The notes under the pieces are model-generated. The model did no database searches and was not told the DNA's origin. It saw nothing but the letters and a program-made list of their open reading frames with translations. Source: Anaerolineales bacterium (lineage in GTDB: Bacteria; Chloroflexota; Anaerolineae; Anaerolineales; E44-bin32). Taken from it: a stretch of 64,000 bases of DNA. Of this stretch, positions 1 to 7,594 are shown piece after piece. A program made the translations under genes and the position numbers. The first letter of the stretch is position 1, and every line of letters starts with the position of its first letter. The stretch spans positions 1 through 64,000 of the forward strand of contig JARRPX010000001.1 of the NCBI GenBank assembly GCA_037382465.1. The letters are read 5' to 3'.

Positions 1-360
1 GATTTCGAAAACCCGGTCGACGCCGTTGGCGTCGATGAACGGCGCACCTTCTCCGATGATTATGGCGTCATCCGTTATGTCCAAATCGCCGGTGGCCGCG
101 GCGTCCTCCATCGTTCCGGGGATCGATAGATCGTACAACCCGGCCGGAAGACGAATTGTCTGCGTGCCAGAGCAGACGTTGGAACCGATGACGGCTTCCC
201 GCAGCGAGCAGTCGCCGTCACAAGTTCCATCGTTGGTGTCGTTGAATTTCGTGACGATAAATTCCGAAGCGCAGTACGAGGGATCGCACCCTTGTAAGGC
301 GAGTGCCAGGAAAATGACGGCGAAGATGAAGAAGATGGGTGTACGCTCCTTGATACTCAT
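1..360 (-). CDS. CSLREA-domain lipoprotein, 3' end outside window
   Basis: The minus strand opens with ATG at 360 and stays open to base 1, giving 120 residues of a longer protein that continues off the left edge. The N-terminus is a lipoprotein signal (MSIKERTPIFFIFAVIFLAL then ALQGC), followed by FIVTKFNDTNDGTCDGDCSLREAV. The D-CSLREA motif and the following GLYDL and GDLDITDDAIIIGEG blocks define the CSLREA domain that caps secreted right-handed beta-helix proteins in Chloroflexota. It is a tandem paralogue of the next gene upstream (589-2667), sharing the signal, CSLREA block and GDLDITDD block. It is probably an exported surface protein. Substrate or ligand is unknown. Confidence 0.85.
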   Translation of the reverse strand, partial: MSIKERTPIFFIFAVIFLALALQGCDPSYCASEFIVTKFNDTNDGTCDGDCSLREAVIGSNVCSGTQTIRLPAGLYDLSIPGTMEDAAATGDLDITDDAIIIGEGAPFIDANGVDRVFEI

Positions 361-511
361 GATGTTCTCCTCCTGATACGTGCCAGACACCGCGCGATGA
401 GATCGCGTATCGGGCGTAGACGATCGAGTGTTATTTCATATCTGAAACGCAGAGCGCATGATTTTTGTGACAGGACATCATCAGCTTATCACGAGTGCAT
501 CGACTTTAACA

Positions 512-550
512 AACCATTCCTGGATAGTGAAAGTTCGTCCAGGAATGGTT
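512..550 (-). terminator. 12-bp perfect inverted repeat, probable terminator
   Basis: AACCATTCCTGG at 512-523 is perfectly complementary to CCAGGAATGGTT at 539-550, with a 15-base loop. It sits 39 bases past the stop of the 589-2667 gene on the minus strand. The U-run after the stem is poor, so it may be an mRNA-stabilising or weak termination hairpin rather than a canonical intrinsic terminator. Confidence 0.5.
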
Positions 551-588
551 AATCTCGCGTTTGTCCGCACTCCGAAACCGGTCTGGTT

Positions 589-2667
589 TCAGCGTTCGCA
601 GCTCTTCACGATGACGGACGCCTTCGGCGACGCGCCGCCCTCGTTGAACGCCACCACTTCGTAGGTGTAAGGACCGCCGAAGGGCGGCTCATCCACGAAA
701 TTCGTCGAGTTCGCCGGCAGCGTCGCCAGGAGCACCCCATCCCGATAAACTTTGTAACCGCTTTCGTTGTTGGCCATATCGATCCATGCCAGGGTCACCT
801 GATACAGCTTGGGATCGCAGATCCAGTCCGCGACGTGCAATTGTGCAGGTGCATCCGGGGGTTCTGGAAGGATCTCGACTTCGATGGTCACGTAGGCTTC
901 TTCCTCCCCTCCAGGTGAAAGCACCAGCAGCACGTAGGTCGTAGTCTGTTCGGGGCAGATCTGTCGTGCGCCCAGCGCGTCGACCGGTTCGCCGTCCAGA
1001 AATACTTCGTCGGCGTTTTCCACCTGCCAGTGCAGCTTCGTGCATTCGCCTTCCTCGAGCAGATAGCGGTCGGCGTTGAAGTTGATCGAAGCCGGGATGG
1101 GCGCGGGGGTCGGCGTGGGCGTTGGTACTTCTGTCGGGACGGGCGTCGGTGTGATGCCCTCCATTTCGACCGCCCCGCGATCGCAGCCGGCGCCTTGTGG
1201 GCGTGAAACGCCGCGTTGATCCTGTGCGGTGCACTTATCGGGATCGCCCGAGTCGATCGCCGGACTGCCCGGACTGAGCAAATGGGTGAGGCTGTTGCCG
1301 CCATTGAGGCCCAGAGGCGCCAGCAGCGGATTGGTATCGACCAGATCGCTCGATTCGATGAAGCCGCAGCTGTTCTCGTTTTCGACGTTATAGCCATTCG
1401 AACTCGGCGCGATGGGGCCGGTGCAGTTCCCCTCCGCATGGTAGGCAAGGATGCTGCTGCGGATGGTGTATTCTCCGGCGCTGATGTTGTGAATGCCGTC
1501 GGCGTTGTTTTGCGCCACCGTAGCGAATTCCAGAACCAAATTGCCGGCGTTGTAAATTCCGGACCCTCCATCGGTATGCGGCGGGACGATCATGTTGGAG
1601 CTGATGGTCACATTGCGTAGGAACAAGAGCGCATCGACGTCGTTGTAGGCGCCGCCGCCAAGTCCACCGGTTCCACCGGCGCCCATGGCACTGTTATTGT
1701 TGATCCCCGTGCGGTAGAGATGAGTCATGCCCTGGTTGTAAACTGCTCCACCGTGGCGTCCGTTGTTATTTGTGAACCAGACATCATAGAGGATGGAAGT
1801 GCCGTTTGGCGTCGTGAACAATCCACCGCCGTCCATGACGCTTACATTTTCTTCGAAGGTGGCGAGGTTGATTTCCAGATCGCCGGAGTTGTAAATCCCC
1901 GCTCCGGTTTCGGTGGAGTCGTTGAGGCGGATAGTGGCGTCGTCCAACGCTGCCGTTGCGGCCATGTTGTTCCACAGCCCGCCGCCGTGGCCATTGGCGA
2001 CGTTTCCTGCCAGCGTGAGATTGGTTGCCTCCAATGTGGCCGTGGCGAAGTTGTGAATTCCCGCGCCGTGGTCGGCGACATTCGAGAATACCTGTGTGTC
2101 GTACATGGTCAGGATGCCGGTCTCGTTGAAGATGCCGCCGCCGGCTGATGCGCCACCCCCTCCCGGAGGTACCACGGCCATGTTGTCGTGAATCGACAGG
2201 CCGTAGAGGGTTAACGTGCCGTGATTGAGGATGCCTGCTCCCAATTGTTCCTCCCCGTCGATGACCATGATGTGGTCCATCACCACGACTGCCGGACTGA
2301 AGATCTCAAAGACTCGATCCGAGTGAAAGCCATGTACGGATGGGGCGCCTGTGCCGATTATGGTCACGTCGTCGGTGATGTCCAGGTCACCGGTGGCGGC
2401 AAGATCCTCTCCGGATCCAACGAGCGTTAAGGTGTAGCCATCAGCGGGTAGATGAATGGTTTGGTGTCCCGGGCAGGCGTTGGCGTTGATAATTGCCTCC
2501 CGCAGGGAACAGTCGGCGTCGCAAACCCCGTCGTTGGTGTCGTCCGGTTTGGTGACGATGTAGTCCGTCACGCCGCAGAGCGGAGGCGGGGAGCAACCCT
2601 GAACGACGAAGGCGAGACATAGAATTCCAAAGAGAACAAAGAACGGTGAAAGTTGTCGTAATCTCAT
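589..2667 (-). CDS. CSLREA / right-handed beta-helix lipoprotein with C-terminal Fn3-like domain
   Basis: This 692-residue exported protein starts with a lipoprotein signal (lipobox FVVQGC, Cys near residue 25) and a CSLREA domain (CDADCSLREAI, about 50-60). A long parallel beta-helix region follows (about 80-450), with many NHGTL-, GAGI- and GGG-type turns. It then has the SPAIDSGD and RGVSRPQG signature of choice-of-anchor Q proteins (about 470-500). A Pro/Thr linker rich in PTPVPTEVPTPTPTP precedes two Ig/Fn3-like modules, the last reading YKVYRDG and YTYEVVAFN. The layout suggests a surface-attached carbohydrate-binding or adhesive protein. No catalytic residues are assignable. The gene lies behind the ubiquitin-like operon but is separated from it by a strong terminator, so it is probably transcribed independently. 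Confidence 0.85.
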   Translation of the reverse strand: MRLRQLSPFFVLFGILCLAFVVQGCSPPPLCGVTDYIVTKPDDTNDGVCDADCSLREAIINANACPGHQTIHLPADGYTLTLVGSGEDLAATGDLDITDDVTIIGTGAPSVHGFHSDRVFEIFSPAVVVMDHIMVIDGEEQLGAGILNHGTLTLYGLSIHDNMAVVPPGGGGASAGGGIFNETGILTMYDTQVFSNVADHGAGIHNFATATLEATNLTLAGNVANGHGGGLWNNMAATAALDDATIRLNDSTETGAGIYNSGDLEINLATFEENVSVMDGGGLFTTPNGTSILYDVWFTNNNGRHGGAVYNQGMTHLYRTGINNNSAMGAGGTGGLGGGAYNDVDALLFLRNVTISSNMIVPPHTDGGSGIYNAGNLVLEFATVAQNNADGIHNISAGEYTIRSSILAYHAEGNCTGPIAPSSNGYNVENENSCGFIESSDLVDTNPLLAPLGLNGGNSLTHLLSPGSPAIDSGDPDKCTAQDQRGVSRPQGAGCDRGAVEMEGITPTPVPTEVPTPTPTPAPIPASINFNADRYLLEEGECTKLHWQVENADEVFLDGEPVDALGARQICPEQTTTYVLLVLSPGGEEEAYVTIEVEILPEPPDAPAQLHVADWICDPKLYQVTLAWIDMANNESGYKVYRDGVLLATLPANSTNFVDEPPFGGPYTYEVVAFNEGGASPKASVIVKSCER

Positions 2668-2898
2668 CGAATCCTTCCTTGATAGTTAGTAGGAATGCTG
2701 CGAAGCGATCTCGCACGTGTGACCATGGTGCTGCGCGAGATCGAAGCTTCTCGTGACTGTAACGCTGGCATCATTGGATTTGTGACAAGATACCATCAAC
2801 CATCCCGGTGCGCTACACGGCACGTAGAATGATCACGCGGGTGAGAGATTTCCAATGGGGATCAAGACGTCGTTGATGTGGGTCGGTCCCGCGCGCAC

Positions 2899-2932
2899 AA
2901 AAAGGCCGGTGCAACCTGCTGTTGCACCGGCC
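2899..2932 (-). terminator. Strong intrinsic terminator of the ubiquitin-like operon
   Basis: On the minus strand GGCCGGTGCAAC, a 5-base loop and GTTGCACCGGCC form a perfect 12-bp GC-rich stem (2904-2932) followed by a run of five U (2899-2903). It starts 10 bases after the VWA stop codon, so it marks the 3' end of the transcription unit that begins with the E1 gene. Confidence 0.92.
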
Positions 2933-2941
2933 ATCGCCCCC

Positions 2942-4063
2942 TCAGACCTGCTTATCTTTGAATTTGATTTTCGGCTTGCGCTTTCTCGGCGAAGGAAGCT
3001 TCGCCGAGGATGCTTGCGAGACCAGGCGTCCGATCACGGCCGGCACGAACAACAGCGCCAGCAGAACGGCAAGAGCGGTCAAGAACATGCTCCAACTGGC
3101 CGGATCGCCCACTTCCGGTACCAATCCGCCCGGATTGTAGGCCGCGGCTTCCGTTGTTGCGTTCGTCTCCGCCAGCGAAACGGTGAGTTGACGCGTCAAC
3201 CCGTCACGCAGCTCGCCCGGTGAAGTGTAGGTGATGGCGTACTCACTCTGCATCACGCGCGCGTAGCGTTGGTATAGGCGGGTCAACCCGGCCGGGTCAT
3301 TGGCGTAGGCGTATTCACCCCCGGCGCGATTCGCCAGCTCGATCAAAGCGGGTTCGTCTATGCCGGCCAATGTGGCACTCTGATCTTCCGGATTGCCCAG
3401 TCCAATCGTGGATATCGAGAGACCGGAAGGGCCGATGCGTGCGATCACGTTGCCCAGGTCGTTCTGGCTGACGTTGTCCATGCCGTCCGTCAAGACGATG
3501 ATCGCTTTCCGTCCGGGGATCGGATCCAACACGTCGGTCGCCTCGACCAGGGCGTCGTACATCGCCGTATCTTTATCGGCGACCAGACTGTCGATCGCCG
3601 TTTTTAACTGGTCGACGTCCGCGGTGAGTGGCTGTGCGTAGGTGATTTCTGTGTTGAAACTCATCAACCCCGTCTGGTCGCCGGGGCGCATTTGGTCGAC
3701 GTACGCCTTGGCGGCCTCTTTCGCCGTGTCCAACTTGTTCGCGCTGTACATGCTGCCGCTCACATCCATGACCAGCATCGTGGTGAGCGAATCGATCACC
3801 GCCGCGTTGCCCTGCATCTGATCCGGTTGGATCGTCACGCCGTTCTCCTGGATCAGCAGGCGGCTGGGGTCGATGCCCACCGGTTCACCTGCTTCGTCTG
3901 TTACGGAGATGTACACGGTGACGGAGGGAAATTGAGACGTGTCGATCTGCGTGATGATCACCAGCGGTTCCGCCTGGTCCTGTGCCCATGCCGGCGAAAT
4001 CAGCGTTGCCGCCAGCAGGAGCGTCACGATCCCGATCGAAAGGCTTTTTCTTCCAGATGACAT
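2942..4063 (-). CDS. Secreted membrane-anchored VWA-domain protein
   Basis: The protein has 373 residues: a Sec signal peptide (1-28, cleavage after AWA), an N-terminal beta domain, and a von Willebrand A domain (about 93-275). The VWA domain has an intact MIDAS: D100-V-S-G-S104, a Thr/Asn loop in SFNTE, and LTDGMDN. A C-terminal transmembrane helix (about 326-348) is followed by a short Lys/Arg-rich tail. By positive-inside logic the VWA domain faces outside and the tail is cytosolic. The Shine-Dalgarno is perfect (GGAGGTGA, 5 bases before ATG). It is the last gene of the ubiquitin-like operon, 4 bases after the FHA gene. The tail contains KPKIK, also found repeated in the E2 tail. A metal-dependent adhesion or sensing role and a link to the modifier pathway are inferences. 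Confidence 0.88.
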   Translation of the reverse strand: MSSGRKSLSIGIVTLLLAATLISPAWAQDQAEPLVIITQIDTSQFPSVTVYISVTDEAGEPVGIDPSRLLIQENGVTIQPDQMQGNAAVIDSLTTMLVMDVSGSMYSANKLDTAKEAAKAYVDQMRPGDQTGLMSFNTEITYAQPLTADVDQLKTAIDSLVADKDTAMYDALVEATDVLDPIPGRKAIIVLTDGMDNVSQNDLGNVIARIGPSGLSISTIGLGNPEDQSATLAGIDEPALIELANRAGGEYAYANDPAGLTRLYQRYARVMQSEYAITYTSPGELRDGLTRQLTVSLAETNATTEAAAYNPGGLVPEVGDPASWSMFLTALAVLLALLFVPAVIGRLVSQASSAKLPSPRKRKPKIKFKDKQV

Positions 4064-4067
4064 CTTC

Positions 4068-4925
4068 TCACCTCCGCTCGTGATACTTGAGTGACGTGTT
4101 GCCCATGCGGATCGTTTGCCCGTTCCCCAGCTGCGTGCGCTCGATCTTCCGGCTGTTGACGTACGTGCCGCTCAGGCTCATGTCTTTCAATGTGAAATGG
4201 GATCCTCCGCCGATCAACATCGCATGCTGCGGATCGACGTCCGGATCCGGTAAAGCGATTTCCGATTTGAGCGGGCTGCTGCCGATGATCGCCGTCGGTC
4301 CCCCATCGGGGAGGAACTTATCGAGGATGAACGTGTTTCCTTTGAGCTTTCCGCTGGTCACTTCCAACCAGGCTCGTGAAAGCAGAACGACGATCAGGGC
4401 GATCAGCGCACCGATGAATGCGCCCAGCAGCACGAGGCCGGTGGCCTTTCCGGAGGTGAGATCTTCTCCCCAGAAGTTGACCGTTTCGAGCAGCGTTCCG
4501 CCGATGAAGCCGCCCAGGGCTCCGCCGATTGCGCCTTTCCACATCTGCGAGCCGCCGGTGACTCCTTCCGCTAGGCCGATCAACATGCCGAAGAATCCCC
4601 AGCCGATGCCGCGGCCGATTCCGCCGGCGCCGACGATTTGAAAGATCGCTTCAGCGATGGGAAGCCCGATTCCCCCGGCGATCAAGCCAACGATGCCGCC
4701 GTACAACCCGGCGCGCAAGGCGCGCAGCGGACTCATCGTAACCAGCTCCTCGGCCGCTCCCAGCGGCACGCCGAGGCAAATCCCGAGGAGCCCCCCGACG
4801 ACCACGTCGCTGAGATAAATGCTGCGGCTGAACGAGAGCCCCAGTATGTTACTCAGTTGCCAGCCAACGAGGCCGCCGATGGCGCCGAGGACGGCATAAT
4901 AATATGCTCTCATCCTTCTACTCAT
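4068..4925 (-). CDS. Multi-pass glycine-zipper membrane protein with C-terminal FHA domain
   Basis: I chose ATG 4925 (MSRRMRAYYYA) because GGAG lies 9 bases upstream; an ATG at 4940 is also open. Residues 1-190 are hydrophobic and glycine-rich (GGIVGLIAGGIGLP, GGALGGFIGG), giving roughly five or six membrane segments with glycine-zipper character. The last 80 residues form a forkhead-associated domain: a variant GSSPLKSEIALPD core, DPQHAMLI, KDMSLSGTYVNSRKI and GQTIRMGNT. FHA domains bind phosphothreonine peptides, so this protein could recruit phosphorylated partners to the membrane. The start overlaps the end of the JAMM gene and the stop is 4 bases before the VWA gene, so translation is probably coupled. 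No Ser/Thr kinase gene is present in the window. Confidence 0.88.
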   Translation of the reverse strand: MSRRMRAYYYAVLGAIGGLVGWQLSNILGLSFSRSIYLSDVVVGGLLGICLGVPLGAAEELVTMSPLRALRAGLYGGIVGLIAGGIGLPIAEAIFQIVGAGGIGRGIGWGFFGMLIGLAEGVTGGSQMWKGAIGGALGGFIGGTLLETVNFWGEDLTSGKATGLVLLGAFIGALIALIVVLLSRAWLEVTSGKLKGNTFILDKFLPDGGPTAIIGSSPLKSEIALPDPDVDPQHAMLIGGGSHFTLKDMSLSGTYVNSRKIERTQLGNGQTIRMGNTSLKYHERR

Positions 4926-5505
4926 TATCTTCATCTCCATCTTCGGCCGGCTGATCTTCCGCCCGACTCATATTGCGCCAATCCACGACGCTTTCTTTGC
5001 CGTCGTCGAGGATTTCGCAAAACCCAAAATAGCGATTGGGATCGAGGTGGCCATCCTCCTGGCGAATGAAAAACCCACCGATCGTTGTATGGGGTTCGAG
5101 CACCAGGGCGACCTGCCAGGGTTCACTGAAAAAGTGATCGTGGATGAAAAGGTCGTAGTGCGAGAGAAAGATCCCCATTTTCGGGTGGGTGTGGTACCAG
5201 CCGACGAGTTGTTTTCCGGGAAAGCGCTCCTCGAGGTCTTCGTTCATGGCCACCAGGGTGTCCTGTGTGAACGTCAGAAAAGCGCTTCCTTGCCGCGTGA
5301 AGCGAGCCGGGATTACCCCCTCAATCAGAACGAATTGTTCTTCCGTCCGGGCGTCTACGTGCCAACTGCCCACCAAACCGCCGCCGACTTCGTTCTCGAG
5401 GTCGATCCTGCTGTGTTCTGTGAACTGGATGAAAGCCGCCGAGGTGACAAAAACACCAACCAGTGGCTTCGTGCCGTCCTCGAAGTGAGGATGCCAACAG
5501 CGCAT
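4918..5505 (-). CDS. JAMM/MPN-family isopeptidase (deubiquitinase-like)
   Basis: This is a Zn-dependent protease of the JAB1/MPN family, the class that removes ubiquitin-like tags. Counting from ATG 5505, the catalytic residues are all present: Glu39 in NEVGGGLVG, then H105-T-H107-P, Ser115 and Asp118, spaced exactly as H-x-H-x7-S-x2-D. The ATG at 5505 has GGAGG 9 bases upstream; the reading frame is also open from a GTG at 5526, right after an in-frame TAG. The frame overlaps the tail of the UBL reading frame. Comparison with the UBL-E2 paralogue suggests the residues just upstream (IVMRCWHPHF) once continued a UBL domain, so this may derive from a UBL-JAMM fusion. It would be the deconjugating or maturing enzyme of the operon, acting in the cytosol. 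Confidence 0.9.
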   Translation of the reverse strand: MRCWHPHFEDGTKPLVGVFVTSAAFIQFTEHSRIDLENEVGGGLVGSWHVDARTEEQFVLIEGVIPARFTRQGSAFLTFTQDTLVAMNEDLEERFPGKQLVGWYHTHPKMGIFLSHYDLFIHDHFFSEPWQVALVLEPHTTIGGFFIRQEDGHLDPNRYFGFCEILDDGKESVVDWRNMSRAEDQPAEDGDEDNE

Positions 5506-5740
5506 CACGATCGTCCTCCGGGACACCCGCAGCCTCTAAAGTTTCCTCCTCCTGCAACTCGCGGCCCAGCGCTTTGCTGTCGAGGCGATAGCCCATCGGC
5601 CGGCCATCCGGGCCAACCGTGGGCAACTCCAACGATGTCGTCAGTTCGGGGAGTAATTCCTTCACGATGACGTCGTCGGGAACCTCGGCGGTTCGTGTGC
5701 CACCAGCCGGTAAGACGAGGGTTACGGGAATGTCTGCCAT
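5321..5740 (-). CDS. Ubiquitin-like (YukD-like beta-grasp) protein, C-terminus ambiguous
   Basis: Start is ATG 5740 (MADIPVTLVLPAGG), with GGAGG 7 bases upstream. Residues 1-78 form a beta-grasp domain about 78% identical (61 of 78, counted by eye) to the N-terminal domain of the neighbouring E2, including an identical stretch from ELPTVGPDGRP to ALGRELQE. The GRPMGYRLDSKALG and ETL..AGVPEDD pattern resembles YukD/EsaB-type UBLs. The frame stays open to 5321, but after about residue 78 it turns Arg-rich and overlaps the JAMM gene by nearly 190 bases, so this tail is probably not real protein. A shift of frame near 5505-5512 would join the UBL to the JAMM domain. No Gly-Gly end is visible in either frame. 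Candidates: free modifier, adaptor UBL, or UBL-JAMM fusion broken by an indel. Confidence 0.75.
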   Translation of the reverse strand: MADIPVTLVLPAGGTRTAEVPDDVIVKELLPELTTSLELPTVGPDGRPMGYRLDSKALGRELQEEETLEAAGVPEDDRDALLASSLRGRHEATGWCFCHLGGFHPVHRTQQDRPRERSRRRFGGQLARRRPDGRTIRSD

Positions 5741-5820
5741 TTCACTTCCTCCTTGCCAAATTTTTGGTTTCGTTTCTTGCATGCGATCGCAGTGCACACA
5801 CAAATCGAATCGGTGTCTCT

Positions 5821-6720
5821 TTACTTCAATTTCACGCGTTTCTCTTTTTTGATCTTCGGCTTCTTCTTGATTTTCGGTTTCTTGTGGATCTTCGCTTTCT
5901 TGCCCTGCTTGTCATCGCCCAGTTTCACCCGCTCCGGCCGCAGCAGCTCGCGATTGTCGACGGGGAATGCATTGGGGTGTTTTGCACGGTAGGCCCGGCA
6001 CCAGCGAGCGGCTTCCGGGTCCCAGGGAAATGGCGGTTTGGTGGGATCGTCGTGGAAATTCTTGTACTGCAGCATTTCGCCCAGCATGATGATCAAACGA
6101 TCCAGAGAGCGCGCCGCCGTCCACCAGGCCGCATCGATGCACACGCTTCCGTTGATGTGATTGATGTTGGGATGCCATATCGGCGTGAGCCATTTAAGGC
6201 CCGGCCAGCGTTGGGGATATTGATTGTGGAGATACACTTCCACCTGGTGATGTTCGCCGAATTTCGGCTCGCCGCGCTTATTAACCGCAACGATACTCTT
6301 GCAGCGAAAAGTAACGATGTATCGCTCTGGGGGTACGCCCTTGTGAACGGACTGCGCCTCGAAGCTGATCAGCGACGTGCGTCCCTGCAGTTCGCGCATC
6401 CGCTCGTAATCGCCGCGCAAGCGGCGCATGCGGGGACTTTGGTCGAGCGAGACTTTACCCGCGGTGATGTCCGTCGTGACGATCAAACGATCCTCTTCCG
6501 GAACTTTCGCATCAGAAAGGGTCTCGTCTTCTTGCAGTTCGCGCCCCAATGCTTTGCTGTCCAGGCGATAGCCCATGGGGCGGCCGTCCGGCCCGACCGT
6601 CGGCAGTTCGAGAAGCGCGACCAACTCGGCCAACAAATCTCTTACTGCGACGTCATCCGGAACTTCCGCCGTTCGTGCGCCGCCGCTGGGCAAAACGATC
6701 GTTACTGTGATATCTGGCAT
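5821..6720 (-). CDS. E2 ubiquitin-conjugating enzyme with N-terminal UBL domain and Lys-rich tail
   Basis: The 299-residue protein has three parts. Residues 1-85 are a UBL domain nearly identical to the separate UBL. Residues 92-245 are a UBC fold: a helix with RMRRLRGDYERM, then YPQRWPGLKWLTPIWHPNI, catalytic Cys194 in GSVCID and Trp199-Trp200 behind it. His183-Pro-Asn185 (HPN) sits 8 residues before the Cys, the classical E2 spacing. Residues 270-299 form a very basic tail with repeats of KKPKIK. An E2 accepts an activated UBL from E1 as a thioester and passes it to lysines, usually with a RING E3. All three partners are in this operon, so a working cascade is likely. The fused UBL lacks a terminal Gly-Gly, so it may be an adaptor rather than a tag. 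Confidence 0.92.
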   Translation of the reverse strand: MPDITVTIVLPSGGARTAEVPDDVAVRDLLAELVALLELPTVGPDGRPMGYRLDSKALGRELQEDETLSDAKVPEEDRLIVTTDITAGKVSLDQSPRMRRLRGDYERMRELQGRTSLISFEAQSVHKGVPPERYIVTFRCKSIVAVNKRGEPKFGEHHQVEVYLHNQYPQRWPGLKWLTPIWHPNINHINGSVCIDAAWWTAARSLDRLIIMLGEMLQYKNFHDDPTKPPFPWDPEAARWCRAYRAKHPNAFPVDNRELLRPERVKLGDDKQGKKAKIHKKPKIKKKPKIKKEKRVKLK

Positions 6721-6751
6721 CGGGTATCCTTTCTGGTATCACCGCGAGAGA

Positions 6752-7594
6752 TCAACTGTTGTGATGGGGCACCTGGCACGTCCCCGTGACGCCCCAGCAA
6801 TCTGCATGATGCAGCGTGTGGCAAGTTGTGCATTCCACGACCCCACGGGGGTCGTTGGGATCGACATGTTCGAGACAATACGGGCAGCGGTGATCCACTT
6901 TCGTAGCCAAGTGGATCGAGGCGCTGATGCTTCTATTCCGCCCGCGACTTTTAACGCCGGCAGATCGAGGCGGCGATTTTCGAACCTTTGCACGCCCACC
7001 CATGTGTGTCCGCGCGGATGTCGCCGGCATACTCATCGCCATTGCACGCTTCGAGGCGACTCTGGCGTTTCCGCGTTGATTCCCTCGACGATGCACGGTT
7101 CGTCCCATCGTTGGCGCGTAGCTGCTGGCCTGCGACGAGGTCCTGCGGTCTCTGCGCCTCTGGTTCCATGCGCTGACCGCCGGCCAGGCCGCCAATGCCC
7201 CAAATGCAAAGCGCTGCAGTCCGTCCCAATCCGGCTCCAGCGAGGTGCGATCGATGAGATTCATGCCCAAAAGACCGCGGCTGAGCCATCCCATGAAGAT
7301 CAATCCCGTGCACAGCCCGAACAACGCCACCAACCAGCGCAGTGCTGCGCTGCGACGAGGCAGTGAAAAACGAGCGGCCAAGCCGGCTGCCAATCCCATC
7401 CCCACGTCACTCGCGATCGTGAGCACGACGGGCTCGATCGCCTTGTTGAGTATGTATACGACGGAGAATCCCAGGCCGGCCGCGATCGATGCGCTGCCGG
7501 TCACGGCCACACCGCTGTACAAGGGAGTGCGGGAGGATGAACGAATACCTGACATCATGGCGTGGGTTTGTGCACTCACGGGATCCTCATTCAT
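6752..7594 (-). CDS. Membrane-anchored RING-finger (prokaryotic RING) protein, candidate E3
   Basis: The 280-residue protein has about four hydrophobic segments (roughly 27-50, 55-77, 86-108, 127-143). A long, basic, Ser/Arg-rich and probably disordered linker (145-230) follows, then a C-terminal treble-clef/RING module. The likely zinc ligands are C237-x2-C240, C255-x2-C258, H262/H263, C266 (in HADCW) and C273, with H277/H278 at the end. The CPYC...CxxC...HHxxCW...GxC pattern matches prokaryotic RING fingers predicted from comparative genomics to act with E2 enzymes. The first 8 bases overlap the end of the E1 gene and the E2 gene starts 31 bases after it, so co-expression is expected. I infer an E3 that brings the E2 to the membrane; ligase activity is not proven by sequence. 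Confidence 0.85.
   Translation of the reverse strand: MNEDPVSAQTHAMMSGIRSSSRTPLYSGVAVTGSASIAAGLGFSVVYILNKAIEPVVLTIASDVGMGLAAGLAARFSLPRRSAALRWLVALFGLCTGLIFMGWLSRGLLGMNLIDRTSLEPDWDGLQRFAFGALAAWPAVSAWNQRRRDRRTSSQASSYAPTMGRTVHRRGNQRGNARVASKRAMAMSMPATSARTHMGGRAKVRKSPPRSAGVKSRGRNRSISASIHLATKVDHRCPYCLEHVDPNDPRGVVECTTCHTLHHADCWGVTGTCQVPHHNS

Noticed and set aside
5321-5505. C-terminal extension of the UBL in its own frame as a genuine domain
   Set aside because: It overlaps the JAMM coding frame and its translation is Arg-rich without structure-like pattern, unlike the paralogous UBL in the E2.
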